This document shows, one piece after another, positions 9,501-17,795 of a stretch of 64,000 bases of DNA. The notes beneath the pieces were generated by a model. That model had not been told where the DNA came from and searched no databases. It worked only from the letters and a program-made list of their open reading frames with translations. This DNA comes from Clostridium sp. AT4. GTDB taxonomy: Bacteria; Bacillota; Clostridia; Lachnospirales; Lachnospiraceae. Numbering within the stretch: position 1 is the stretch's first letter; each line of letters starts with the position of its first letter. A program made the position numbers and the translations under genes. The stretch spans positions 1,819,960 through 1,883,959 of the forward strand of contig NZ_LN999828.1 in the NCBI RefSeq assembly GCF_001517625.2. The letters are read 5' to 3'.

Positions 9501-12119
9501 CAGAGCCTTATCCCCTTTGTAGTTGGGGGTTCCCTCATCGTGATCGCCGATAATGGCGTAGTTTTCCAGTGCCCTCGCCAGCGCGTAGGAAATGCGGTAG
9601 TTCCGACCGTCCTCCGGGATGGCATTCAGTGCCTGGATGCAGCGGGTGTACTCGTCCTCGTCGTTCCACTGCTCCAGCTGTGTAAAGAATGCCTCCTCGT
9701 TTTGCGGGGTGTAAGGGATATAGTCTATACCATTCAGCGTTTCGTCCAACTCGTCATCCTGATTCTCAGTTTCTGGCCCATCATCTTGTTGTTTTAGGGG
9801 CACAGATCCTGCTTCACGGCGGAAGGTATGGAAGATGGCCCATGGGATGTCCGTGCCTTCAAAGAACTCTTTTGCCATGTTCAGTGCCTCTCGGATGTCC
9901 CAGGCGATGAAGTCCACATAGCCGCAGTAGAGGCCGCTGGCCCCGCCGGTGAGAGTAAGCACTTCCGAACCGTCCCCGATGGTAAACAATTCCTCCAGCT
10001 TGTCCCGGAAGTCGAAGATTTTCTGACTGCCTTCCTTCTCTCGCAGGGTATCCAGGGGATAGCAGAAAAAGCCCGCCACCGCGCCGTCGGCATGGAGATC
10101 GTCCATAAAATCATTGTCGGCATTCAGATAGCCGTTGATGAGCGGCACACAGTTAGTGGAACCAGCAATTACATCCAGCCGCCAGTCGGTATCAGGGTCC
10201 TTGTTGGGTTCCATTTTGTAGCCAATGTAACTGTCCAGATAGGCTGCCGGATCGGTGGAGAGTTCCAGGCCCCGATCCTTCAGAGCATCAGGAAGTTGAG
10301 ACATAAGAATGGACGGCTCCGCCTTGGGTTCCACCAGCACATCAAAGCTGTCTATATATCTCATGTGGGGGATCTCACCCAGCACCTGGTCGGTAAGGGT
10401 GGTGAGCAGCCACCAAGCCCGGCCTTCCTCCTCCCTGAGCATAGGCAGCAGCTTTTCGCAGTAGGCGGAGATGGCGAAGCTGTTTTCACCCTGCTCCTCC
10501 AGCCAGATCTGCACATCCTCTCCGGAAATCTCCCAGCCATCCTCTGTGCGCAGGCCGATATTCTGGAGGGGCTGACGGCCCACCAGGATATTCCAGTGCT
10601 CCAACACCTTCTTGGGAGCGTGTTTCTGGAAATAGACCAGTTCGAACAATTTGACTTTGTCGCCCTCCGGGGTGAGGATCAGCTCATGCTTTTCGCCGCC
10701 CACGCCCAGTTCAAAGGAGATCTCATCAAAAACCAGATTCAGGGTTTCCTCCATTTGGGCCACGATCTCCGCACCACGGATGTGATCCTTGTCCTCGTCC
10801 ATCATCTGGCGCAATTCTGCTTCCATTTCGGCAAAGGTTTCCCACCAGTTCTCTGTCCGCTCTCGGAAGCACTCCGAGAACTGCGGCAGGGAAATGCCCT
10901 TCCTGCACCAGTCGATCAGCTCCATGGTGTCCTCGTCACCAGGGCGGGCCTCCAATGCCTTTTCAAAGTATCGCAGAGCCCGGCCCTCTTGATCCAGATA
11001 AAAGTAAGAGTAACCCATGCGGAAGTTCCAGTAATAGTCGTCCTCGAAGTATTCCTCATGGGGCTTTAGCAGAGCGAGGGCCTTTTTGAGCATTTCTTTG
11101 CAAGTTGGCTTATGTGGGTCTGCCAGATTGTTATAGGCGCGGGCCAACTCGCTGTCCATCTCAGGGGTACGCTCCTCGGCGGGGATGGCCTCCAGCGCAT
11201 CAATAATTTTATGTTGTTTGCTCTCCTCATGCCACTTCTGGCACTGCTTCAAAATGTCCATATCAGTCTCCTCCTCGTCCTCATCCGGTTTCCAGTCTTT
11301 GATCTGCTGAAACACACCATTCTCATCCCGCTCAAAGGCACAGGGAGCGAGTGTATGCAGCAGAGGAATGATGTCGGGATCGTCGTTGCAGATCGTATTC
11401 AGTTTGTAAATCCCGGCATTGTTGGGGGCGTCCATGTACGCCTCGCTCTCGTCACCGGCGGTAAAGCGCCAGCCGCTGTCCCAGCCGCCGTCCGGCTCCT
11501 CCCGGTAGCAGTAGCCCACCTTGCAGCCCTCTACCGTGATGCGGTTGGTGGCGATGCAGCCATCGGCGCCCTCCCAGTCAGGGAGCAGATGTTTCACATC
11601 TTCCGCCTTTACATGGTAGTTCCGGTTACGGCCGGGGGATTCGTACAGCTCTTTCCGCAGCATCTCCACCTGATAAGCCATATCTGTGATCTCATCCTTA
11701 CCCATCATCTCACTGATGTCATAGGACAGGGGATCTTGGACAAAGTCCGCCATGGCCTTATTCATGGCGTCGTACTCCTCCGGCGTAGCAGTGATGCGGA
11801 TACGGCGGGCGGGGGTGTTGTACTCGTCCAGATCCTGAAGGTTTACACTGCCGCTGACGCTGCACTCCAGCAGAATGGCGGCCAAATCGGTGACCACATC
11901 ACTGGCGAAGTGGAAGTCCATCTCCACGCCATTGGAGTGGGTGAACTCCAGATACTCCACGGTTTGGTGAAAGTCCCAGTTCTGCTTGTCCAGACCGATC
12001 TTGGCGAAAATCTCGCTGAGGGGGATCTCCTCTTGCTTCTGGTCCTCCAAAAATGCCACAAGGTTCAGGCTGTCATCCGAGCCGCCAATAAAGTTGCCCC
12101 AGTATTTTTTGATATACAT
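6600..12119 (-). CDS. Giant multi-domain (poly)immunity protein, 1839 aa
   Basis: A chain of domains that usually occur alone. In order: an acidic N-terminal domain (1-130); DUF2185/Imm33-like (about 167-265; GCIATNRITVEGCKVGY); TPR-type helices (285-410); an unassigned domain (430-770); a second TPR unit (810-945); SMI1/KNR4 SUKH domain (985-1125; EELGYKLPASYIWLMKQHNGG); DUF4261 (1155-1400); a second unassigned region (1435-1610); and C-terminal DUF4253 (1710-1839; LAKIPVKNPWELFAYLPFG, WNECPDTPELMAVAKYWFEQYG). Asp/Glu-rich linkers separate blocks. No signal peptide, no membrane segment, no catalytic motif seen. SUKH, DUF2185, DUF4261 and DUF4253 are known toxin-immunity-associated families, so I infer a protein able to neutralise several toxins. 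Start ATG 12119 abuts the upstream stop. Confidence 0.85.
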   Translation of the reverse strand: MYIKKYWGNFIGGSDDSLNLVAFLEDQKQEEIPLSEIFAKIGLDKQNWDFHQTVEYLEFTHSNGVEMDFHFASDVVTDLAAILLECSVSGSVNLQDLDEYNTPARRIRITATPEEYDAMNKAMADFVQDPLSYDISEMMGKDEITDMAYQVEMLRKELYESPGRNRNYHVKAEDVKHLLPDWEGADGCIATNRITVEGCKVGYCYREEPDGGWDSGWRFTAGDESEAYMDAPNNAGIYKLNTICNDDPDIIPLLHTLAPCAFERDENGVFQQIKDWKPDEDEEETDMDILKQCQKWHEESKQHKIIDALEAIPAEERTPEMDSELARAYNNLADPHKPTCKEMLKKALALLKPHEEYFEDDYYWNFRMGYSYFYLDQEGRALRYFEKALEARPGDEDTMELIDWCRKGISLPQFSECFRERTENWWETFAEMEAELRQMMDEDKDHIRGAEIVAQMEETLNLVFDEISFELGVGGEKHELILTPEGDKVKLFELVYFQKHAPKKVLEHWNILVGRQPLQNIGLRTEDGWEISGEDVQIWLEEQGENSFAISAYCEKLLPMLREEEGRAWWLLTTLTDQVLGEIPHMRYIDSFDVLVEPKAEPSILMSQLPDALKDRGLELSTDPAAYLDSYIGYKMEPNKDPDTDWRLDVIAGSTNCVPLINGYLNADNDFMDDLHADGAVAGFFCYPLDTLREKEGSQKIFDFRDKLEELFTIGDGSEVLTLTGGASGLYCGYVDFIAWDIREALNMAKEFFEGTDIPWAIFHTFRREAGSVPLKQQDDGPETENQDDELDETLNGIDYIPYTPQNEEAFFTQLEQWNDEDEYTRCIQALNAIPEDGRNYRISYALARALENYAIIGDHDEGTPNYKGDKALLRAIEVLESVREEGEDKAEWNMRMAYGYQYLHGQEQKAIHYAQRWAELDPEDENATAVIRECKAEIRKYQHSRNKKVKFVPGDTPFEDFDLTNFWDDNWYALKEYVSDLPSDELIASVEEELGYKLPASYIWLMKQHNGGIPVNTCYPCDEPTSWAEDHVAITGILGIGREKSYSLCGELGSQFMIDEWEYPAIGVAICDCPSAGHDMIFLDYRTCGPQGEPAVVHVDQENDYKITHLADSFEEFIRGLEHESLYDSDEEAGDLDEEDDADEEETDCKGSFAGSVLLSKAEWDKEQFIRDLREEWGIVDEGSDGADEDDENSSDAVVMQVGGMMLVATLFPGHIPDSEAEINAENNYMWPEAVEAAKAHKAHIMVAVLGEEEKLLERGKLFTKAMAVCCKQKYVTGVFTSGVVFEPRFYEGFANMMKEDELPIFNWVWFGLYRSEGGLNGYTYGMDVFGKEEMEVLNTDAEPEDLRDFLASLASYVLACDVTLKDGETIGFSADDKHTITRSAGVSLPEEQMTLKIGWEPLDSESDDSSDDDYVVEMDDANGHLETIEEKALPVDEINAYNHMAIYLRWCMEHDLMDKKFLVEYGEVVEKVKADPDSVGLREFIRDELDGQLVGPLFNKIGRAFASYYYGEPDSPYFPSDIDNYAISVIGQERNYSEEIQDEAYLFIPFDEDYYQAMAEVIGERFENWKGQNFDEDTLEPSEVAQAIMEYLDCECTYFPAMADDDPIMAAYSYAKRDSFHDGFVPILIRADDETLLECLVMNADPDHDVDCYEFDLKTVEEYRRKMIEAPVKDGKAVLEELTGQRKEEAEDDDMDWKEEVLGEMKDGYENCRFSSYWDSDCHMTYPIILAKIPVKNPWELFAYLPFGNWNECPDTPELMAVAKYWFEQYGAIPAAMSHDELEFLLPTPVPKEKAMEVATEQYGFCPDIVNQEQDAPTVGNLADVLWQSTAWYFWWD

Positions 12120-12122
12120 CTG

Positions 12123-12593
12123 TCACGCCTCCTGTTCTGAATCCAGTCGATCAATGAGCTGATTCAAGTGTTCCAACCACGCAGGAGCGATCTCACCGCT
12201 ATCCTCGTTCTTCCAAAGATCCACAATCTCACGGATGCCGTCCTCGTCCGGCACCTCGTTTTTGATGTCGGTGAGCTGCCGCAGCAGGAAGGCAATGGCT
12301 TCTTTGGATGCTGTGAAACCGGTGACTTTATCCCATATAGCTTCTTCATGATCGTAGTCCAGCTTGCCGTTATCCTTCCATTGGAAATACAGCTCCGCCA
12401 GAGCCATCGCAGTATTGTCAAAGAGGAAGTCGATTTGTGAAAAGTCAGATCCCAGCATGACTTCCTCTTTCATCAGTTCAATCATCTCGCCCAGATCCAT
12501 TACCGGATGCTCCGGTACATATTCATTTTTGAGGATGTCCAGTACATCCAGCCCTTCGTCACGCTCTAATGCTTTTATACCCCATGCTCCCAT
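12123..12593 (-). CDS. DUF4259 family protein
   Basis: 156 residues beginning MGAWGIKALERDEGLDVLD, the signature opening of DUF4259 proteins, which are all-helical, cytoplasmic and frequent in immunity clusters. It stops 3 bp before the giant gene's start, so the two are probably cotranslated. Molecular function is unknown. Confidence 0.85.
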   Translation of the reverse strand: MGAWGIKALERDEGLDVLDILKNEYVPEHPVMDLGEMIELMKEEVMLGSDFSQIDFLFDNTAMALAELYFQWKDNGKLDYDHEEAIWDKVTGFTASKEAIAFLLRQLTDIKNEVPDEDGIREIVDLWKNEDSGEIAPAWLEHLNQLIDRLDSEQEA

Positions 12594-12635
12594 GTCGGCA
12601 CCTCTCTTTCTTTATTTCGTATCAAGCTTCTATTG

Positions 12636-14273
12636 TCAATCATGGTTCTCCACCCGGATAATGGGCCGGTAGAAGTCATAATCTCCGTTTAGTTCCTTGT
12701 CCTCCTGCACTTCCGGCTTACAGTGGGGCGAACAGGGTAGGAAACCGAGAAATGGGCCCAGCCCGCCGCAGATATTGCACCCGCCGTCACCGCCGCAGGT
12801 GGTAAGTCTATCAGACTGCACCACTTCCCGCATATAGGGATCGTAGGCGATGGACAGGCCGAAGAAGTTGGGTTCCTCCATATCATAGGGCCGGTTCTCA
12901 TCCTCATCCATGTCCTCAAACCAGCGTAGACGCATGGAGTAGTCTAACCCATCTCCCCATGGGAACAGGGTCCGACATCCGCCGCCGCACAGGTAGGCCC
13001 ACTCGTCCGCTGTGGGCAGCGAAAGCCCCTGCTTTTCCAGCCCGGCAAGAAGTGCATCGTAGTCTGTGCAGTGATAGATCCAGGTATGAAATCCATCTTC
13101 TGTCCGTTCTATGCGGGCCGACTGATGCAAGGTAAGACTGCTGCTGTCACTCCAAGCAAAATCACGGAATTCCTTCAGCCAGTCAGGGTGGGCAGTCAGC
13201 CTGGGATCGTCCATTTTGACTGGCTCCCAGTTAATTTCCTCCAGTTCCCGGCCCACCAGCATGGGGTCAATGGCCGCCTGCCGAACGGGAGCCATACTCT
13301 CTCCAATGAGTTCTGTCGGGTCCTGCTCCATTTCCCATTCCTGGAACAGATACTCCAATTCCTCCCGGCTCTCCTGATTCAGTCCCACGGCAAACTGCTC
13401 CCAGCCCAGGGTGACGGTATCGCCGGGGACAAAGACGAACTCCCGACCATCTTTCTCGAAGATGCCGGTGGTGCAGCTCTGGCCCCAGTGGTCAAAGGTA
13501 TGTAGACCGAGAAAGGTCATAGTATAACGAGCAGCCAGGCTTTCCATCAGCGCCTGCTTCTCGGTGGTATCCATTTGATTGAATTGGGGACGGGACAGTT
13601 TTTCGTTCATGGAAAGTCCTCCTTCGATTCGTTTTGCGTGTTCCAGCAGATAGCTCCGACCATCCTGCTTGGCCCGTTCCAAGTATTGTGGAAGCAGGTC
13701 GGAATGGATGGCATCCAGCGAGACCAGAACGGCGATCCGCTGGTATTCCTGAAGTTCAGGAGAGTAACAGTTGCGTTCCCAAAACAGCGGAGCGAACTGT
13801 TCCACACAGTCAGGACGCAGAGCGGGCATCGCCAAAAGCGCCCGACGGCTCACATATTCATTGGGGTCCTTTGCGAAATCCAGAATTATATCCCTGACTT
13901 TCTGACTACATGAGCATTCCGGCAGATAGGCGGCAAACTGCCACTTGGCCTCATTCTCATTGGAGGCTGCGGCCCTGCGGCAGAGGCACTCAAACCATTT
14001 GGGATGGGAAGTGGTTTCCTGTATAAATCCCTCCGCTTCGTTGGCTCTGGCAATTAAATAGACCATCTCATCCAGCAGAAAGCTGTCTGCCATTTCTGCA
14101 TCCATTTGGGTCAACACATGGCAAAAGGCATCAAATATATCATTCCACGCAGGGTAATCGACCTCCCACTCACCGCCAATCTCCTCGGTGGTTTTTCCGG
14201 GATAAGTGATTTCCTGCCACTGATGAAATTTTCTTGCCTGCTCCAGCAGGCACTCCCTGATGTCCTTTGCCAT
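12636..14273 (-). CDS. HEAT-like / formylglycine-generating-enzyme-like protein
   Basis: 545 residues. The N-terminal 200 residues are helical repeats with HEAT-like spacing (DPNEYVSRRALLAMPAL). The C-terminal 180 resemble the SUMF1/FGE-sulfatase fold: LPTADEWAYLCGGGCRTLFPWGD, followed by GGDGGCNICGGLGPFLGFLP. FGE-like folds act as oxidases or as inert ligand-binding modules; the cysteine-rich loop here does not match the catalytic pair clearly, so enzymatic activity is not claimed. ATG 14273 follows GAGG and overlaps the upstream gene end. An FGE-type fold is unusual in an immunity array. Confidence 0.75.
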   Translation of the reverse strand: MAKDIRECLLEQARKFHQWQEITYPGKTTEEIGGEWEVDYPAWNDIFDAFCHVLTQMDAEMADSFLLDEMVYLIARANEAEGFIQETTSHPKWFECLCRRAAASNENEAKWQFAAYLPECSCSQKVRDIILDFAKDPNEYVSRRALLAMPALRPDCVEQFAPLFWERNCYSPELQEYQRIAVLVSLDAIHSDLLPQYLERAKQDGRSYLLEHAKRIEGGLSMNEKLSRPQFNQMDTTEKQALMESLAARYTMTFLGLHTFDHWGQSCTTGIFEKDGREFVFVPGDTVTLGWEQFAVGLNQESREELEYLFQEWEMEQDPTELIGESMAPVRQAAIDPMLVGRELEEINWEPVKMDDPRLTAHPDWLKEFRDFAWSDSSSLTLHQSARIERTEDGFHTWIYHCTDYDALLAGLEKQGLSLPTADEWAYLCGGGCRTLFPWGDGLDYSMRLRWFEDMDEDENRPYDMEEPNFFGLSIAYDPYMREVVQSDRLTTCGGDGGCNICGGLGPFLGFLPCSPHCKPEVQEDKELNGDYDFYRPIIRVENHD

Positions 14274-14282
14274 ACGCTTACC

Positions 14283-14972
14283 TCACGATTTTCCGAAATG
14301 GTCCAGATATAACTCCCGCACAGAATAAGGACCTACAAGGGTTGTTTCCTGTTGGCCATCCCAGGAATACACATGAATTTTGCCCTCGTCCCCAATGTAC
14401 TGCTGCTCCTCAAAGGATGCAGGGAAGGGGAAGCTTTCTACCATGCTCCAGTCGATCTTGGGTTTCAGCCCATCAAACTCCTCGCGCTTGAGCCTTTTGA
14501 AGTTAAACACCAATGCTGCTCCAATCCCATCGAACAGCAAGTCTGCGTATTCTCTGGGGGTGATGCTCTCGCTTACATTGGCAGCGTCAATATTGACATC
14601 CAGAACCTTGTTGCCGCAGTTTGTCCAGATTTTGTCGGGAGAGAACCAGGTGGTGCGTTCCTCGGCGTCTGCAAAATCCTCACGGGGATACCATCCGTTT
14701 GCGCTGTCCGACTTGACGCCTTCCCGAAGCGGCCCGTTGTACGGGGAAAGCGGATAATATCGGTGCCGCACCGGATCAAATCGGTGAAACGAAATTTTCA
14801 GCAGATACCTATGCTTTTCGCTGAGCATGAGCTTATGGGGCTTCACGATATGTTCTTCGATCAAACTCCAAATGTACTCATCCACACGGATGGATACACG
14901 GGGACGGTCGAATAGTGTGATTTTGTTGGTGTCTGTATCCACATTGAGCCAGACGCGATTGATCTCAACCAT
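14283..14972 (-). CDS. Hypothetical protein (229 aa)
   Basis: I do not recognise the family. ATG 14972 is chosen because GAGGA lies six bases before it; the open frame extends to 15032 but would overlap the upstream gene. The protein is cytoplasmic, mixed alpha/beta, with WYPREDFADAEERTTWFSPDKIWTN and NVSESITPREYADLLFDGIGAA as its most distinctive parts. Its stop lies 9 bp before the HEAT/FGE-like gene. Confidence 0.75.
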   Translation of the reverse strand: MVEINRVWLNVDTDTNKITLFDRPRVSIRVDEYIWSLIEEHIVKPHKLMLSEKHRYLLKISFHRFDPVRHRYYPLSPYNGPLREGVKSDSANGWYPREDFADAEERTTWFSPDKIWTNCGNKVLDVNIDAANVSESITPREYADLLFDGIGAALVFNFKRLKREEFDGLKPKIDWSMVESFPFPASFEEQQYIGDEGKIHVYSWDGQQETTLVGPYSVRELYLDHFGKS

Positions 14973-15009
14973 TGTCATTCCTCGCTTTTCAAAACGCTCC
15001 GCTATAAAA

Positions 15010-15285
15010 TCAGCTTTCCCAGATGGCCTCAAATTCCGCTTTCTCTATGACGCAGGCGTGGAACTCCTCGCCCCAGATATGGGCGTTTAATTCCTCCACG
15101 GTGGGGATGGGCGTAATTTCAATAGCTCCATCGTAAAGGTCAGGTATGTTGCGGGTGCGGCCATCCGCAGAGATGTCTATGGAGCGGAGGGCCAGCCGCT
15201 CATTTTCGGTATCAACTTCATAGAGGATTACCGACGGCTCTCCCTCCGGCGCATCCTCCCAAAAGAGTTTGATGTACTCGATCAT
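15010..15285 (-). CDS. Small hypothetical immunity-array protein (91 aa)
   Basis: 91 residues starting MIEYIKLFWEDAPEGEPS at ATG 15285. The longer open frame to 15396 is rejected because a separate small gene occupies that DNA in another frame and overlaps this start by ATGA, implying translational coupling. Acidic and soluble, no recognised domain. Confidence 0.75.
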   Translation of the reverse strand: MIEYIKLFWEDAPEGEPSVILYEVDTENERLALRSIDISADGRTRNIPDLYDGAIEITPIPTVEELNAHIWGEEFHACVIEKAEFEAIWES

Positions 15286-15431
15286 TCCATTTCCCTCATT
15301 TGAACCAATGCCACCCTGTCTCGGTATATGTAATCCTCCCCATGGCCCATGCGCCAGCCAATGGAGTATCGCTCGATCTCCCGGTGGGCCAGCCAAGGGG
15401 GAGGCATGATTTTCTTATCTTGTAGTGCCAT
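15282..15431 (-). CDS. Small protein (49 aa), easily missed
   Basis: ATG 15431 has GAGGA at correct spacing, and the frame runs 49 codons to a TGA overlapping the next start (ATGA). The product includes PPPWLAHREIERYSIGWRMG and then GEDYIYR, a compact motif-rich sequence that I have seen as the core of small clostridial proteins in similar loci. Coupling at both ends and the dense aromatic/arginine motif argue that it is expressed. Function unknown. Confidence 0.75.
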   Translation of the reverse strand: MALQDKKIMPPPWLAHREIERYSIGWRMGHGEDYIYRDRVALVQMREME

Positions 15432-15441
15432 ATTGTTTTCC

Positions 15442-16041
15442 TCATTTCTCTTGCAGCTTCTTCAGCAGCTTCACGATCCGCTCCCGGTTCTTTGCGGTTT
15501 TCATAAAGGTGGGGAGATGGTCGGCCTGGGTCATTTTCGCTCTTCCCGGCGGCTTTTCCCGCAGGTCGGCGCTGAGATAGCCGATCAGATAGGCAAGATG
15601 TTCTCGGTTGAGTGCCCATACAGGTTTTCCCTGAAATGAAGTCAAAAACCATAGTTCCAACCCGAAATAAGGTTCTCGTCCATCCCTGATTTCGCCAATA
15701 TATGAAAACGCCTCCGCTGTTTTATGGACTTCTCCCGGCATGATCGTCCCACAATAGGGGCAGGCCACATGGAGAACGGAAAAGTGCTGCCTTTCCTCAT
15801 CTTCAATATCCACCCGGTAGTACCTGCCGCAGTTTTTGCACTGGTTATGGACATCATAGCGGTAGATCGTCCGGTCACGGGCCACCTGATGGCCGCAGCT
15901 CAGGCAGCGGAAATAGGCGTTATCCTCATCCGCGGTCACCACGCCCGTGCCATGACACTTGGGGCATTTCACCTGAATGCCGGAGGTGAGAGCGTCGTAT
16001 GCACTGTATGTAAAGTAGGGTTCATCAACAATTCGGCTCAT
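15442..16041 (-). CDS. Multi-zinc-ribbon protein (199 aa)
   Basis: The first 110 residues contain four CxxC knuckles: CPKCHGTG (25-32), CLSCG, CKNCG and CPYCG, making two zinc ribbons of the TFIIB/rubredoxin-like sort. The C-terminal 90 residues are helical and basic (KTAKNRERIVKLLKKLQEK). The second half, with WALNREHLAYLIGYLSADLREKP, is typical of hypothetical proteins in these immunity loci. Cytoplasmic; nucleic-acid binding is possible but unproved. Ends 10 bp before the 49-aa gene. Confidence 0.8.
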   Translation of the reverse strand: MSRIVDEPYFTYSAYDALTSGIQVKCPKCHGTGVVTADEDNAYFRCLSCGHQVARDRTIYRYDVHNQCKNCGRYYRVDIEDEERQHFSVLHVACPYCGTIMPGEVHKTAEAFSYIGEIRDGREPYFGLELWFLTSFQGKPVWALNREHLAYLIGYLSADLREKPPGRAKMTQADHLPTFMKTAKNRERIVKLLKKLQEK

Positions 16042-16053
16042 AAACTCATATCC

Positions 16054-17535
16054 TCAAAAATCCCGAAGTTCCTCAAACTTCTCAATCAGGGCTTCTTTTT
16101 GAAGCGTGCTGTCTGGCAGAGCATCCAGAATATCCCGCAGAGCCATGTAGATCTCGTCCCGCTCCACGGTTTCGATAAAGCCCATCTTGTTGAAAGTCTG
16201 GGTGTAGGCGGCCACGGCATCCAGCGCCTGGGCCTGGGCATCCTCGTCCGACTGGGCAGCCAGCTTCACCAGCTGGGAACGGGTCTTGCGGTATTGACTG
16301 GCTGCCTTTTTTGCGGCGGCGGCAGGGATATGCTCCGCGCCGTCCCAGCCTCGGAAGGGATTGTCCAGGTTTTGCGCCAGCCACTCTGGTTTCCGGGGCT
16401 TGGTGATCCGCAGGTCCATTCCCGGCTTGCCTTTCCAGAGCTGCTTTGTCGCTTTTGCCGTATCTTCCGACAGGCTGGTCATCCAGAACCAGCGAAGTTC
16501 CGGCATCTGCTCCGGGGTGGGGATGTCGTCCGCCCCGTAGCCGAACAGATCAAAGGTGGAGAGGTTCGTCAGTTCCCGGAACTCTTGCACGGCGGAGAAG
16601 TTCCCAAGGTTTCCCGGCGCACCCCAGAGCCGCAGCTCCTTTAAGTGAGGATGGGCGTCAACAAGGGCGGTCAGATCAAAGTCCTTCAGCTGGATGCCAT
16701 GCAGCCCCCAAAGGTTTGGCAGTTCCGTGTGCGGGCGGTATTCCCCGATAAATTGGAGGGTCAAACCGCTGCCATCTTCGGGGGCATGGATGGTACAATC
16801 GTCCGGCCCCTTGTTCTGAAATAGGAGCTGCTCTGTATCCTCACCCAGCCACAGTTCCTCCAGTCCGGTCATGTCCAGCATTAGCTTTCTGATGCTGGTG
16901 CCCCGCAGATCAAGTGTCCTCTGACCGTGGTTCAGCAGGGTTAGCTCACTGATAAAGGGATTCCCCCTCAGAAATTCCAGCAGATCCGGGTGCCACCGCT
17001 GGCAGTTGAGGTCGGAGAGGCAGGGCAGCGCCGCCAGTTCCAGCGCCGAGTCGAATGGCTCGTACTGGTCCATGATCCGATGGCTGCTGACCTTCACCGG
17101 GATACCGCCGATCTCCGTCACCCCGTCGCTCTCCGCGGCCTCCTTGAAGGCCCGCCGCCGCTCCTCCGGGATGGCCTGCCACCGGATCTGGAGATACACA
17201 TCATAGCCGTCACTCCAGCCGCCGTAGGAGCGGCAGGGCTGGTCGGTGAAGGGTGGCAGGGTACCCACCAGCGTGTACTGGGGCGTGACCTCCATCGGCA
17301 CCCGCAGCAGATGAAGGTCACGGGACCAGTACATGAAATCTATGTAGAGCGGGCGGAGATGAGGCAGTTCCTCCGCAGTCAAAGGGGCGTCGCCTACCCA
17401 ATCCAGAGAGAGGATCACCGCCCAGGGCTCCTTGCTCACCGAGTCCGGCGGCGCAACGTAGGCCACCTGGCAGGCAGTGTAGCGTTTCAGATATTGATTG
17501 TAAACGGTATAGACCTCTCCGGCGCTGGCTTTCAT
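16054..17535 (-). CDS. Leucine-rich-repeat-like protein (493 aa)
   Basis: N-terminal region of unknown fold, then irregular leucine-rich repeats from about 190 to 380 (SDLNCQRWHPDLLEFL, LEELWLGEDTEQLLF, HPHLKELRLWGAPGNLGNF, LTNLSTFDLFGYGAD), and a helical Ala/Gln-rich C-terminus with AAAAKKAASQYRKTRSQLVKL. No signal peptide. LRR proteins of this kind occur beside immunity genes, likely as binding scaffolds. ATG 17535 follows AGGAGC. Confidence 0.75.
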   Translation of the reverse strand: MKASAGEVYTVYNQYLKRYTACQVAYVAPPDSVSKEPWAVILSLDWVGDAPLTAEELPHLRPLYIDFMYWSRDLHLLRVPMEVTPQYTLVGTLPPFTDQPCRSYGGWSDGYDVYLQIRWQAIPEERRRAFKEAAESDGVTEIGGIPVKVSSHRIMDQYEPFDSALELAALPCLSDLNCQRWHPDLLEFLRGNPFISELTLLNHGQRTLDLRGTSIRKLMLDMTGLEELWLGEDTEQLLFQNKGPDDCTIHAPEDGSGLTLQFIGEYRPHTELPNLWGLHGIQLKDFDLTALVDAHPHLKELRLWGAPGNLGNFSAVQEFRELTNLSTFDLFGYGADDIPTPEQMPELRWFWMTSLSEDTAKATKQLWKGKPGMDLRITKPRKPEWLAQNLDNPFRGWDGAEHIPAAAAKKAASQYRKTRSQLVKLAAQSDEDAQAQALDAVAAYTQTFNKMGFIETVERDEIYMALRDILDALPDSTLQKEALIEKFEELRDF

Positions 17536-17550
17536 GGGTTCACGCTCCTT

Positions 17551-17787
17551 TCATCCGTCTTTCTCTAAATAAAATCCCCACACGCAGTTGGAGAACTCTC
17601 CGGCGGCAAAGCGGTGGATCTGCCCATCGATTTCCACCTTCCAGACCTCAAAGGTATGGTTTTGGTGATAGGCAGGATCTTGGACTTTTACCCGCTTGCC
17701 AGTGGTTTGCCAGTGGTAGTCAAAGATATTTACGCCGAACAATTTGCATTGGCCGTCTGGGCCAAAGGTTTCATATTCCCAAGCCAT
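17551..17787 (-). CDS. Small hypothetical protein (78 aa)
   Basis: Starts MAWEYETFGPDGQCKLFGVN at ATG 17787 with TGAGG six bases before; an in-frame ATG at 17799 overlaps the upstream stop and lacks spacing. Predicted small beta-rich protein. Not recognised as a named family; position between two LRR-type genes suggests an immunity partner. Confidence 0.7.
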   Translation of the reverse strand: MAWEYETFGPDGQCKLFGVNIFDYHWQTTGKRVKVQDPAYHQNHTFEVWKVEIDGQIHRFAAGEFSNCVWGFYLEKDG

Positions 17788-17795
17788 GTGATGCC

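Noticed and set aside
9828-11069. 413-codon plus-strand ORF
   Set aside because: Shadow of the giant multi-domain gene; such long antisense frames arise in its GC-rich, Glu/Asp-rich codons.
11112-12140. 342-codon plus-strand ORF
   Set aside because: Antisense shadow of the same gene.
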